From an uncultured Dokdonia sp. (GTDB lineage Bacteria > Bacteroidota > Bacteroidia > Flavobacteriales > Flavobacteriaceae): a stretch of DNA of 64,000 nucleotides. Positions within the stretch are counted from its first letter, which is position 1; every line of letters begins with the position of its first letter. The notes under the pieces are model-generated. The model was not told where the DNA came from. It did not search any database and saw nothing but the letters and a program-made list of their open reading frames with translations. The position numbers and the translations under genes are program-made. Below are positions 44,186-52,750 of this stretch, piece after piece. The stretch is taken from NCBI RefSeq assembly GCF_947492815.1, contig NZ_CANLOB010000023.1, forward strand, positions 27,164-91,163, read 5' to 3'.

Positions 44186-44917
44186 TTATTTAGGTAATAA
44201 GTCACAATACCAAAAAGCCGTATCCCAAGACCGCTGATCTTCTTCATCAGTAAAACAATTATCAGCATCATTATCTGATCTATTATACCCACGTAACACC
44301 TTCTCACCTATTGTAAAAGGAATCGGATTCTTAAAAAGAGGTCCATCATATACAAACGTATGAAACTCTCCATTTTCTCCACACACATCAACCGTTTCTG
44401 GTAAATCTTCTATAAAAGATTCATCTATAACTCTACCACAAAAATGCTCGTCTAAATATGTTGCATTTACACAAACCGTAATGGCTTTAAAGCCTGCCGC
44501 TATAAATTCTTTAAGCAAGGTTTTTGTGTCTTTTTTCCACAAAGGGTATACACCTTTTATCCCAACCCCAGCTAATTGCTTATCTCTATAAGCTCTTAAA
44601 TCTTCCAAGAAAATATCTCCAAAAACACCATGGGTATAGCCATCTTCTTTAAGCCTTGTAACTTCTGATCGCATTTTATCACTATATGCTTCCATGGTTA
44701 CTTGTGCTGGAAATTCTATTTGATGTAACGAAAATCCTAAACTCTGGACTTGTTGTTCTAAGAGAGCTATACGCAAGCCGTGCATAGACACTCTGTTATA
44801 GTCTGAGTTTACTGTAGTAATAAATGTAGAAATCTCATAAGTTGGATCTTGTAATATTTTATACAGTGCAAGACTAGAATCCTTTCCACTACTCCAATTA
44901 AAATAGGTTTTATACAT
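44186..44917 (-). CDS. Dph6-related ATP pyrophosphatase (PP-loop)
   Basis: 243 residues. The N-terminal PP-loop SSGKDSSLALYKIL (about 8-21) marks an N-type ATP pyrophosphatase that activates a carboxylate or amide by adenylation. Further conserved segments are SMHGLRIALLEQQ, GVFGDIFLEDLRAYRD and YPLWKKDTKTLL, as in the diphthine-ammonia ligase family. Bacteria have no diphthamide, so the substrate is different and unknown. The gene abuts aroQ with no gap, suggesting co-transcription. Confidence 0.85.
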   Translation of the reverse strand: MYKTYFNWSSGKDSSLALYKILQDPTYEISTFITTVNSDYNRVSMHGLRIALLEQQVQSLGFSLHQIEFPAQVTMEAYSDKMRSEVTRLKEDGYTHGVFGDIFLEDLRAYRDKQLAGVGIKGVYPLWKKDTKTLLKEFIAAGFKAITVCVNATYLDEHFCGRVIDESFIEDLPETVDVCGENGEFHTFVYDGPLFKNPIPFTIGEKVLRGYNRSDNDADNCFTDEEDQRSWDTAFWYCDLLPK

Positions 44918-45331
44918 CTATAAAAAGCTTTGAATTGCAAGATCATAGCTTTGCAAGCCAAATCCTAAAATAACCCCTTTTGCGTATTTTGAAATATAGG
45001 ATTGATGTCTAAACTCTTCTCTTGAAAATGTATTTGAAATATGTACTTCGATAACTGGAGTCACTATCGCAGCTACGGCATCCCCTATTCCTACAGAAGT
45101 ATGTGTATACGCTGCTGCATTTAAAATGATTCCATCATATACAGCATCAGATTCTTGAATATGAGTAATCAATTCTCCTTCTATATTAGACTGGACATAA
45201 GAAAGTTCAACATTGGCATACCTAAGCTGTAAATCCTTATAATAATCTTCAAAAGATTTCCCTCCATATATCTCAGGTTCTCTCTTTCCTAAGAGATTTA
45301 AATTAGGGCCATTAATAATGCGTAGCTTCAT
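44918..45331 (-). CDS. aroQ: Type II 3-dehydroquinate dehydratase
   Basis: 137 residues, normal for the dodecameric type II enzyme. The start RIINGPNLNLLGKREPEIYG carries the active-site Asn, Arg and Tyr (Tyr22); the conserved SNIEGELI, LNAAAYTHTSVG and EVHISNTFSREEFRHQS blocks follow. It dehydrates 3-dehydroquinate in the shikimate pathway. The PP-loop gene follows directly on the same transcript. Confidence 0.96.
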   Translation of the reverse strand: MKLRIINGPNLNLLGKREPEIYGGKSFEDYYKDLQLRYANVELSYVQSNIEGELITHIQESDAVYDGIILNAAAYTHTSVGIGDAVAAIVTPVIEVHISNTFSREEFRHQSYISKYAKGVILGFGLQSYDLAIQSFL

Positions 45332-45431
45332 TTGTTTTATATTATTATTTCAAAAGTCAAATGCAATGTATATAGTAATCAATTCTATTACCTCTAAACT
45401 TTTTAAATTCACTTATTTCATAAAGGTTTAC

Positions 45432-45445
45432 GCTTTCGCGAAAGC
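45432..45445. repeat. Dispersed palindrome core GCTTTCGCGAAAGC
   Basis: 14-bp copy between aroQ and the first small barrel gene. Confidence 0.85.
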
Positions 45446-45474
45446 ATAAAAATACTACATTACAAGGCATAAAA

Positions 45475-45502
45475 AAAGTATTTCCTAATACGGAAGCACT
45501 TT
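45475..45502 (-). terminator. Terminator after barrel gene 1, duplicated sequence
   Basis: AAAGTATTTCC and GGAAGCACTTT can pair imperfectly, with a T-run on the minus strand. The block from acattacaaggcataaaaaaagt onward (45456-45507) recurs at 46343-46394. Confidence 0.65.
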
Positions 45503-45529
45503 CTATATGATACTAATTTCTTTTATTAA

Positions 45530-46090
45530 TTAGTTGAAGAAATACCCAATAGATAAAGAAAAAACATTATTTTTTCTAGATAAAAAATCACTAGTATCTG
45601 TAATTCCCAAGCCATAGCGCGCTTGAAAAAAAAGCCCCTGATCTAATTTATATTGTGCACCTGCTGCTAATGAAAATTCAATATTTTCACTTTCAATTTC
45701 TGAAGATTCTCCACCATCAGCGTCAACTTCTGAAGTAATATTAAAACCTATTTGTGGACCTGCTTGAATGCTTAACCCTTTAACAATATTGAAATCTGCT
45801 AAAACGGGAACATTGATATAATCAAGCTTAATTGTAAAATCCTCTCCTTCAATATTTGCTGTTCCTCCTTGAGCTGAGTAAACTAATTCTGGTTGAATAG
45901 AAAATTTTTCTGAAATACCAATATTGGCGACAACTCCTGCATTAAAAGATGTTCTTCCGTCAATATCCTCTGTTAAATCTCCACTTATAGATGCAAAATT
46001 AGCTCCTGCTTTTGCTCCAAAAGAGATATCTTGCGCTTTAATGTTATACGTAATCATAAATGCCAAAAAAGCTAAAAAAGTAGTTTTCAT
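45530..46090 (-). CDS. Small outer-membrane beta-barrel protein 1
   Basis: 186 residues. Signal peptide about 1-19 (ending IKAQ). The mature part reads SFGAKAGANFASI, IGISEKFSIQPELVYSAQG, YINVPVLADFN and FQARYGLGITD and ends with a Tyr-Phe-Phe-Asn strand; this is the PF13568-type eight-strand barrel common in Bacteroidota. It is one of three related genes in tandem. Role unknown; small channel or structural protein. Confidence 0.85.
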   Translation of the reverse strand: MKTTFLAFLAFMITYNIKAQDISFGAKAGANFASISGDLTEDIDGRTSFNAGVVANIGISEKFSIQPELVYSAQGGTANIEGEDFTIKLDYINVPVLADFNIVKGLSIQAGPQIGFNITSEVDADGGESSEIESENIEFSLAAGAQYKLDQGLFFQARYGLGITDTSDFLSRKNNVFSLSIGYFFN

Positions 46091-46302
46091 AAATTTGTTT
46101 TAATAGTTAGTAAAACATAACTGAATATTAAACCAAATCGTATAATTATAGAAAAAAAATCTCAACTTGGGATGAATCTTTATTAGAATAAAAGAAACAT
46201 GAATTACATATTTTAAAACATTGCAAGAAATAAATGAAGGAGTAAGTCCATAAGGCATTCAACAGAGTTTTTATTTTTAAACTGTTTACATTATGCTGGG
46301 GC

Positions 46303-46327
46303 GAGGCAAGCTTCGGAGAGTTGCCTC
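46303..46327. other. Hairpin in the barrel 1 - barrel 2 gap
   Basis: GAGGCAA and TTGCCTC pair across 11 bases. The gap 46091-46483 (393 bases) contains this hairpin and the barrel 2 terminator; I see no gene remnant in it. Confidence 0.4.
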
Positions 46328-46362
46328 TCTTAAAATATAACACAACATTACAAGGCATAAAA

Positions 46363-46391
46363 AAAGTGCTTCCTTGATTAGGTAGCACTTT
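46363..46391 (-). terminator. Terminator after barrel gene 2, duplicated sequence
   Basis: AAAGTGCT and AGCACTTT arms with an inner CC/GG pair, T-run on the minus strand. It is a near copy of the sequence after barrel gene 1. Confidence 0.75.
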
Positions 46392-46483
46392 CTATTGTTA
46401 TTTAAATGATTAATATTAGAAAATTACCATAAGTCTTAACTTATTTTGAAAAAGACAGCGCAAAAATCTATATATAAATACTT

Positions 46484-47071
46484 TTAAAATTTAAAAACTC
46501 CACCTACACTTAATGTAGATCCAGCATTAAGCCTTGTAAAATCTTCTGCTTCCGCTAATATATTAGTGACTCCAAAAAATCCTTGACCATCTATTAAAAC
46601 ACTAAAGTTATCTGAAACTTCTATTCTATAACCTATACCATAAGAGACTCCTAATTGAAAAGATTCTACACCATCTTTTACATCTACACCATCTGCATCT
46701 GCACTTAGTAAAAACCCTGGTGTAAGTCCAAAATTTAAATGCCATTTTCTTGTACTTCCAAAATGCCAATTTGCATTAATAGGAATATTTAAATAATCTA
46801 ATTTTAATTCTGAGTTTCCAAAGGCTGATCCTAATGGTGCGTACTCCAACCCAGAACGCAAACTCCATCTATCATTAAAAAAGTAATTACCAATAACACC
46901 AAAAGCTACAGTATTACGGCTATCTAATCCTTCTACTTCGTCTCCATTAAAAAAAGCGCTGGAATATCCAATGTAAGGTGTGAGTTCAATATCTCCAGCA
47001 TCTCTTTCTTGAGCTTTTAATCCTGAAATTGTAAAAATTGCTACGGCAGCTACTAAAATAATTTTTTTCAT
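46484..47071 (-). CDS. Small outer-membrane beta-barrel protein 2
   Basis: 195 residues. Signal peptide about 1-20 (ending LKAQ). Strands such as TPYIGYSSAFF, RWSLRSGLEYAPLG, LDYLNIPINANWHFG and FQLGVSYGIGYRIEV follow the same plan as gene 1, and it ends with Lys-Phe after SVGGVF, a typical barrel-insertion end. It shares the downstream terminator block with gene 1, which supports local duplication. Confidence 0.85.
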   Translation of the reverse strand: MKKIILVAAVAIFTISGLKAQERDAGDIELTPYIGYSSAFFNGDEVEGLDSRNTVAFGVIGNYFFNDRWSLRSGLEYAPLGSAFGNSELKLDYLNIPINANWHFGSTRKWHLNFGLTPGFLLSADADGVDVKDGVESFQLGVSYGIGYRIEVSDNFSVLIDGQGFFGVTNILAEAEDFTRLNAGSTLSVGGVFKF

Positions 47072-47223
47072 AATTTGTAATTAATTGTTTGTTAAGTATT
47101 AGTCTCATATAATTATAAATTGTTACCTAATAAACATTTAATTTTAATTATTAATTTTCCTTTTTTTAAGAAAATTTGCAATTTAAGCAGACTTATTTTT
47201 AGGTTATTATCTTCAAATATTAA

Positions 47224-47769
47224 TTATTTTTCTCTTGATCCTATAGCTAATTTATAAGCAACTCCAATATTAAGGTAGTTGATTTTAGTACTCACTATAT
47301 TATTGACTTCTTCTTCTTGAAAATCATTAAGTTGTGGTGCAAAACGCACATTTAGATTAACGCGTTTATTAATATCAAAACCAGCACCAAATGCAAATGC
47401 AATATTTGACCTGCTAATTTCTTCTGATGTTTCATCGAGTGTATAGGTATATTGTCCGCCAACTTGAAAATAAAAATCGGTATTTCCCATATAGAACTTT
47501 ACCAAAAGTGGTACTTGGAAAAAATCAGTATTTCCCGCAGACACATAATCTAATTCTGTCTCTATATGAATTCTACTAGTAATACCATAATCAAAAACTA
47601 ACCCTGCATAAAAACCTTGTCTATTATTATTAACCGTTTGTCCATTATCAAATTCTACACGTCCTCCCGCATTTACGACTCCCCCTGTAGCACCTATTCG
47701 CGTTGTCTGAGCATTTAGGGTAAGACATCCAACTAAAGTAATCAATAATAATAGCGTAATTTTTTTCAT
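47224..47769 (-). CDS. Small outer-membrane beta-barrel protein 3
   Basis: 181 residues. Signal peptide about 1-20 (ending LNAQ). Barrel-like strands: FYAGLVFDYGITSRIHIETELDYVSAG, FQVPLLVKFYMG, FYFQVGGQYTYTL, IAFAFGAGFDI, LNIGVAYKL. It is the most divergent of the three tandem barrels and lacks the duplicated terminator block. The xerD gene is divergent upstream. Confidence 0.8.
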   Translation of the reverse strand: MKKITLLLLITLVGCLTLNAQTTRIGATGGVVNAGGRVEFDNGQTVNNNRQGFYAGLVFDYGITSRIHIETELDYVSAGNTDFFQVPLLVKFYMGNTDFYFQVGGQYTYTLDETSEEISRSNIAFAFGAGFDINKRVNLNVRFAPQLNDFQEEEVNNIVSTKINYLNIGVAYKLAIGSREK

Positions 47770-47894
47770 AGTAAATTGTTTTTTTTTGAATTAGAAATGG
47801 TCTTATTTATATAGGTTAATTAAAAAACAAGTATTTTTAAGCTTCTTGTTTCTTATATAAACGCAAGTAGTCCTAAAAGCCGAGATATACTTAC

Positions 47895-48800
47895 ATGAAT
47901 TGGAAAAATAGCATCACAGATTATAAACACTATCTGCGTATTGAACGAGGACTCTCTGACAATACCATTTCCAATTATACACGAGACATCACAAAACTAG
48001 TTCGATTTCTTGATACACATAACATCACTAAAAACCCTATTTCCATTACCAAAGAAGAACTCCAGAAGTTTGTATATGAAATCGCTAAGGAAGTACAACC
48101 AAGGTCTCAGGCACGTATTATTTCTGGGTTAAAAGGTTTTTTTAATTACCTAATTTTTGAAGATTATCGCAATGACAATCCTACAGATCTTATAGAACCT
48201 CCAAAAATTGGGCGTAAATTACCAGATACCCTTTCTGAAGAAGAGATCGATCTATTAATTGCATCCATAGATTTAGGACATCCACAAGGAGAACGAAATA
48301 GAGCCATGTTAGAATGTTTATATGCATGCGGCCTACGTGTCTCTGAATTAATTAGTTTACAACTTTCTGATTTGTATTTTGAAGAAGGATTTATTAGTGT
48401 TACTGGAAAAGGAGATAAACAACGTTTTGTTCCCATAAGCAACCACACTCAAAAATATATCAATCTCTATCGCAACGAAATACGTATTCACACAGCACCT
48501 AAACCCGAATACAGTGATACGCTCTTTCTGAATCGAAGAGGAAGGCAATTAACACGTGCTATGGTTTTTACAATTATTAAAGACTTAGCCATTAAAGCAG
48601 GTATTCAAAAAATCATTAGTCCGCATACGTTTCGGCATAGTTTTGCAACACATTTGTTACAAAATGGTGCAGATTTACGTTCTATTCAGCAAATGCTGGG
48701 ACATGAGAGTATTACGACTACAGAAATATACATGCATATAGATAGATCACAACTCTCTGATGTATTACATAAATTTCACCCTAGAAGTAAAGAAAATTAG
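47895..48800 (+). CDS. xerD: Tyrosine recombinase XerD
   Basis: 301 residues. The N-terminal SAM-like DNA-binding domain (about 1-90) has YLRIERGLSDNTISNYTRDI. The catalytic set is complete: Arg148 in CGLRVSEL, Lys near 172 in GKGDKQR, His244 and Arg247 in HTFRH, His270 in LGHES and nucleophile Tyr279 in EIYMH. The spacing and length match housekeeping XerC/XerD, which resolve chromosome dimers at dif; no integrase-type extension or attachment site is nearby, so it is not a mobile-element integrase. Confidence 0.92.
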   Translation: MNWKNSITDYKHYLRIERGLSDNTISNYTRDITKLVRFLDTHNITKNPISITKEELQKFVYEIAKEVQPRSQARIISGLKGFFNYLIFEDYRNDNPTDLIEPPKIGRKLPDTLSEEEIDLLIASIDLGHPQGERNRAMLECLYACGLRVSELISLQLSDLYFEEGFISVTGKGDKQRFVPISNHTQKYINLYRNEIRIHTAPKPEYSDTLFLNRRGRQLTRAMVFTIIKDLAIKAGIQKIISPHTFRHSFATHLLQNGADLRSIQQMLGHESITTTEIYMHIDRSQLSDVLHKFHPRSKEN

Positions 48801-48856
48801 ATACCAATATGTTTACAAATAATGGTTCCTACTGTATGATTTATTGTCCTTTATAC

Positions 48857-48870
48857 GCTTTCGCGAAAGC
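48857..48870. repeat. Dispersed palindrome core GCTTTCGCGAAAGC
   Basis: 14-bp copy in the convergent xerD/M24 peptidase gap. Confidence 0.85.
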
Positions 48871-48911
48871 ATAAAAAGAATGTATACCGCTATAACAATT
48901 TTGATATGGTA

Positions 48912-50225
48912 TTAATCTATAAGTATCAATGCTTCTTGTCTCCCTGAAACGTATCTAAATCCATTCTCTCCCCAAAAGCCTGCTTCTTCCAACATGATAC
49001 GAATATCTTTTTTCCAAGCAGGGATCGTTACTGTAGTATTGAGTTCTATAGCATAGGCTGTATTTTCATACAAAGGATAATCTCCAGTCCCTACAACACC
49101 TCCTTGACTATCCCACATACCTATTGTTGGTCCTGCAGAATGTCCATATAAACCAAGCGGATGTGTATAGATAGAAGGCCTATAAGAAGCTTCTTTTCCT
49201 TCTTTTAAAGCTTTTAATAAGATTTGATTTCCCGTTTTTCCAGTTTTGAAATTGGTTGTTAAAAAATCCTGTACTCGATTTCCATCTGCAAAGGCATCTA
49301 CAAGGTATTGAGGTGCTGTTGTTTCTCCATCTTGAAGTACATATGCATGTTGCTGGCAGTCTGTATTTAATCGTAAATAGGTTATACCAAAATCACAATG
49401 TAATAAGTCTCCTTTCTGAATTACTTTACCTTCTGGCCTATTTGAAAAGGATTCAATATGACTGACTAGTTTCTCTTTACTGCGTTGTATATCAACTGTA
49501 GGATGAAACCACGTTTCTAGTCCCATATCTGTAACACGTTGTCTTAAATACCATACAACATCATCTGTAGTCGTTTTCCCAGGAGTAATTACCTTAGCGC
49601 TAAAGGCGTCTTTTATAATATTATGGGTAATATCAACCAATTGCTCGAAGTATTTCATTTCTTTAGCAGTACGGGTTTCAATCCAACCTATAGCAAGCTT
49701 TTCTGCAGACACAATTTTAGAAGCATCTGAAGGAGATAGTGCTTCTATAAATTCATTATAATCTGTACGCACTACGCCATCTGCCAATCCAAAATAATCA
49801 GAATAGTTAATCGCTATTTTTTTAGGGTTACGTGCTTCTATAATTTTAACTAAGGCTTTCCATTGATCTGGTTCTTTTTCTTTATCCCAAGCAGAGGTAA
49901 TACTCTTACCTATATTATATCTAGCAACTGCTAATTTTTCGATGGTATTTTTATCTTGATCCCTATAAAAAACAAGTATGGTACGCCTACGAGCATTAAG
50001 CCAGGTTGCGGGTAACATGGTCTTTAATACAGGGTCTTCATTATACTCTCTAGAAATTAACACCCACATATCTATAACAGCTCTATCCATTAGTTCTGGA
50101 AGTAATGTATTAAAACGATCTTCCAAAATCTCATCTACAATTAGTGCACGTTCACGCTCTGATACCACTTGACTTGTTACTGAAAGTGAGAATAAGAGAA
50201 CTAAAAAAGTGTATAGTCTAGTCAT
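48912..50225 (-). CDS. M24 family metallopeptidase (Xaa-Pro aminopeptidase-like), secreted
   Basis: 437 residues. Signal peptide about 1-18 (ending VTSQ). An N-terminal creatinase-like domain (about 30-180) is followed by the pita-bread domain, with metal-binding motifs in LHCDFGITY, THPLGLYGHSAG and YAIELNTTV. It likely removes N-terminal residues before proline from periplasmic peptides. It has its own terminator-separated position downstream of two small secreted-protein genes. Confidence 0.85.
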   Translation of the reverse strand: MTRLYTFLVLLFSLSVTSQVVSERERALIVDEILEDRFNTLLPELMDRAVIDMWVLISREYNEDPVLKTMLPATWLNARRRTILVFYRDQDKNTIEKLAVARYNIGKSITSAWDKEKEPDQWKALVKIIEARNPKKIAINYSDYFGLADGVVRTDYNEFIEALSPSDASKIVSAEKLAIGWIETRTAKEMKYFEQLVDITHNIIKDAFSAKVITPGKTTTDDVVWYLRQRVTDMGLETWFHPTVDIQRSKEKLVSHIESFSNRPEGKVIQKGDLLHCDFGITYLRLNTDCQQHAYVLQDGETTAPQYLVDAFADGNRVQDFLTTNFKTGKTGNQILLKALKEGKEASYRPSIYTHPLGLYGHSAGPTIGMWDSQGGVVGTGDYPLYENTAYAIELNTTVTIPAWKKDIRIMLEEAGFWGENGFRYVSGRQEALILID

Positions 50226-50265
50226 TATATAGCAGGTTTAATTGATCGATTAAAATTACATAAAA

Positions 50266-50291
50266 AAAAGAGTGCATGATAGCACTCTTTT
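50266..50291 (-). terminator. Terminator after the 159-aa gene
   Basis: 10-bp perfect arms AAAAGAGTGC/GCACTCTTTT with a 6-base loop, T-run on the minus strand. Confidence 0.85.
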
Positions 50292-50312
50292 AAATAAATT
50301 ATAAAAAGGAGA

Positions 50313-50792
50313 TTATCCTTTTTTCTTTTTATTTTTTCTTTTTTTCTTCTTAGTTTGTTTAGCCTCTTTCTTAGCTTCTTTAGCTCTATTACCAAATCGT
50401 TCTTCTAATAATATTTGCTCTACTTGCTCTACTGTAAAAACTTCCTTTAGTGATTTTTCAAATTTCTTTTGCTCGTCATTAATTTGTTTTTGCTTATCCT
50501 CAAATTTTAAATCAGGATTAAAATCTATTTCTACTCGAGCGGTATAATAGTCTTTTAAATACGTACGCAATACTTCCTTTTCAAAAGGATCAATCTCTAG
50601 CATTTGTTGATAAAATGCCGCCTTTTCAATACTCAATTCATTAACGTCAGGTTTTTCTGGTTCACCAGCATCTAGCTGTCTTGGCGCAGGAGAGTATCCA
50701 CGCTGACCTCGTTGTATTCTACTTATATCTTGTGCTTGTAGAGAAAGTATTCCGAAGAAAAAAACAAGTGCTACAACAATTATATGTTTCAT
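50313..50792 (-). CDS. Secreted protein with Lys-rich tail
   Basis: 159 residues; signal peptide about 1-20 (ending LQAQ). The central part is helical and charged (VNELSIEKAAFYQQMLEIDPFEKEVLRTYL in outline: a helix pair around residues 50-80), with EDKQKQINDEQKKFEKSLKEVF-like heptads, recalling periplasmic Spy/CpxP-type helical proteins. The last ~25 residues are almost all Lys with some Ala, Gln and Arg. I do not recognise a named family. A basic tail on a small exported helical protein might bind LPS or nucleic acid, but this is speculation. Confidence 0.6.
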   Translation of the reverse strand: MKHIIVVALVFFFGILSLQAQDISRIQRGQRGYSPAPRQLDAGEPEKPDVNELSIEKAAFYQQMLEIDPFEKEVLRTYLKDYYTARVEIDFNPDLKFEDKQKQINDEQKKFEKSLKEVFTVEQVEQILLEERFGNRAKEAKKEAKQTKKKKRKNKKKKG

Positions 50793-50860
50793 TTTTAAAA
50801 ATTTTTACAAAGATGCATCTTTTATTTGATTTTATAGCTTTTCAAAAATGATGCCCCTTT

Positions 50861-51493
50861 TTAATCTTTAATAACTTCCAGCACTTCTGGTAGTATACTA
50901 AGCGCTGTAATAGCAATGGCTCCTCCTAATTTATATGGCTTTCCTGCTTCTTCATGCGCCTCTCTTGTCTTTTTTTGTTTTTTATTTTTTGATGTAGAAG
51001 AGACTATATTTTGTGAAGCAATTTGATCGTTACGCATCATAATCACTTTATTTTCTGTTCCTTCTACATAATAGTTTTTAGCAAATTGATATGCCATATC
51101 AATCCCATCTTTGTTAGTATCTTGACTTGTAATCGTATACACCTTTTGTAATTCTTTAAGGATATGACCACCATTAGAAGCTTTTGTATACGATACAATA
51201 GTGCTATTACTTCCTCCATATGTGCCAATAGCTACTTTATCTTCTGGCTGCAATCTTTTAAGAAGTAATTGTACGCCTTGTTCTAAATAAAAGCGATGAT
51301 CTGAAGATACACCAGTAGCATCTGTCTCTACCAATAAATATATCTGCTGTGGTTCTTCATTTGGATACGCATCTGCGGCATGAGTAATTAAATCTTTTAG
51401 TTTAATAACTGTTGTAGAAACGTCTTCTTGAGCACTTATTTGCATTCCTGTAAATAAGATCAATACACACATCATTTTGAATACCGTTTTCAT
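50861..51493 (-). CDS. Secreted protein with degenerate vWA-like core
   Basis: 210 residues; signal peptide about 1-21 (ending ISAQ). Residues ~45-150 look like part of a von Willebrand factor A fold: a first strand YLLVETDATGVSSDHR where the MIDAS DxSxS is replaced, then LQPEDKVAIGTYGGS like the usual second strand and loop, and KVIMMRND as a later strand. The metal site is probably lost. A good promoter, TTTG-N19-TAGGTTTG, precedes it at 51518-51548. The small gene downstream may share its transcript. Confidence 0.55.
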   Translation of the reverse strand: MKTVFKMMCVLILFTGMQISAQEDVSTTVIKLKDLITHAADAYPNEEPQQIYLLVETDATGVSSDHRFYLEQGVQLLLKRLQPEDKVAIGTYGGSNSTIVSYTKASNGGHILKELQKVYTITSQDTNKDGIDMAYQFAKNYYVEGTENKVIMMRNDQIASQNIVSSTSKNKKQKKTREAHEEAGKPYKLGGAIAITALSILPEVLEVIKD

Positions 51494-51517
51494 AGGATGA
51501 ATTTTTTAAATTCAATC

Positions 51518-51548
51518 CAAACCTACTTTAGAATGCTTAGTTATCAAA
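51518..51548 (-). promoter_or_regulatory. Bacteroidota promoter TTTG-N19-TAGGTTTG
   Basis: On the minus strand, TTTG (51545-51548) and TAGGTTTG (51518-51525) are 19 bases apart, an exact fit to the -33/-7 consensus, 24 bases before the start codon of the vWA-like gene. Confidence 0.75.
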
Positions 51549-51591
51549 CAAATAATGAGGGAACTAAGACATTGGATGAGTAAAACGAGTT

Positions 51592-52692
51592 TTAAGAAGA
51601 TGAGTTTTTCAATAATTTGTATACGGTCTGTCCTCTTTGTAGTTTTCCATTAGCTGTACGTTCAAATCTAGGAATAGAAAAAATAGCTTTTGGAATTTCA
51701 TATTTCTCAAAATCAACTATTTCATATTCCGCTTTCGCAAAAGCAAACGCTTCCTCCTGTTCTACAAATAAGACTAATTTCTCACCTAAAGTATCATCAG
51801 GTATACCAGCCACAAAAAAAGGAACAGCTATCATTGCTGCCAATTTCTGTTCTATTTGTTCTGGATATAATTTAATGCCTCCGCTATTGATCACATTATC
51901 TACACGTCCTAACCATACAAATTTCTTATATGTTAAGAGTTCTACAAGATCATTTGTAATTACAGGATCACTACTCACTAAAGGAGCTTTAATAACAAGA
52001 CAGCCTCGATCATCGGTATGGACACTTACTTTTGACAATACTTTAAAAGGAATACTACCGTCCTTTTTCTTTTTAGGGTTAACACGCCTTGCAGCTATAT
52101 GGGTAACCGTTTCTGTCATTCCATAGGTCTCATAGATTTTTGTTGAGATTCCTTGTAACTTCTTTTTTAAGGTTTCTGAAATAGCACCTCCTCCTACAAT
52201 AAGCTTTGAAAGCAAATGTAATCTAGACATCGAATTATCTAATTGAAAAGGGGTCATCGCACAAAAATCATACCGACGGTATACATTATCTAAAGGATTA
52301 GACTTAGGTTGTGCCATATCAATATGCCATCCTAAAACCATGGCGCGTACTAGCATCATCTTACCTGCAATAAACGCTGCCGGCAAACATAAAAGTGCAG
52401 TCGTCTTTTCTGGAAGTTTAAAGTGCTTGGCAGTTGCTCTAGCACTATTAAACATGTGTATTTTTTTAATCTTTATCGCTTTAGGAGCTCCTGTAGATCC
52501 CGAAGTCTTAACGGTTACATATGATTTATCATTAAGCCAGTCTAATAAAAAATTGCCGACAGATTCTTCGTAAGGCTCGCCTTCTTTAATAAATTCGTAA
52601 GCTAGTGAACGTAAAGAAGCAATCGTATAATGCACCCCATTTAATTTAAATTTAGGGTGTACACGTATATATCGTTCTGTATTTTTTACCAT
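51592..52692 (-). CDS. menE: o-Succinylbenzoate-CoA ligase (AMP-binding)
   Basis: 366 residues, short for the ANL superfamily because the N-terminal region is reduced, as seen in Bacteroidota MenE. The phosphate-binding loop TVKTSGSTGAPKAIKI is at about 57-72, ETYGMTETVTHIA lies near 190, and the C-terminal hinge includes WLGRVDNVINSGGIKLYPEQIE and a catalytic Lys in ANGKLQRG. It activates o-succinylbenzoate to its CoA ester for menaquinone synthesis. It is the last gene of menA-menC-CPBP-menE. A variant palindrome (CGCTTTCGCAAAAGC, 51730-51744) encodes Phe-Ala-Phe-Ala-Lys-Ala. Confidence 0.9.
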   Translation of the reverse strand: MVKNTERYIRVHPKFKLNGVHYTIASLRSLAYEFIKEGEPYEESVGNFLLDWLNDKSYVTVKTSGSTGAPKAIKIKKIHMFNSARATAKHFKLPEKTTALLCLPAAFIAGKMMLVRAMVLGWHIDMAQPKSNPLDNVYRRYDFCAMTPFQLDNSMSRLHLLSKLIVGGGAISETLKKKLQGISTKIYETYGMTETVTHIAARRVNPKKKKDGSIPFKVLSKVSVHTDDRGCLVIKAPLVSSDPVITNDLVELLTYKKFVWLGRVDNVINSGGIKLYPEQIEQKLAAMIAVPFFVAGIPDDTLGEKLVLFVEQEEAFAFAKAEYEIVDFEKYEIPKAIFSIPRFERTANGKLQRGQTVYKLLKNSSS

Positions 52693-52750
52693 ATCAGCCT
52701 AAAATACAAGCTTCTTATGAAACTAAAGTTATCTTAATATGAGATAATTA

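Noticed and set aside
46146..46388. 80-codon minus-strand ORF between barrel genes 1 and 2
   Set aside because: It crosses the duplicated terminator and hairpin, has no recognisable protein features and an unlikely composition.
47895..48800. XerD as a mobile-element integrase
   Set aside because: Length and motifs match housekeeping XerC/XerD, and no attachment site, tRNA target or cargo is adjacent.
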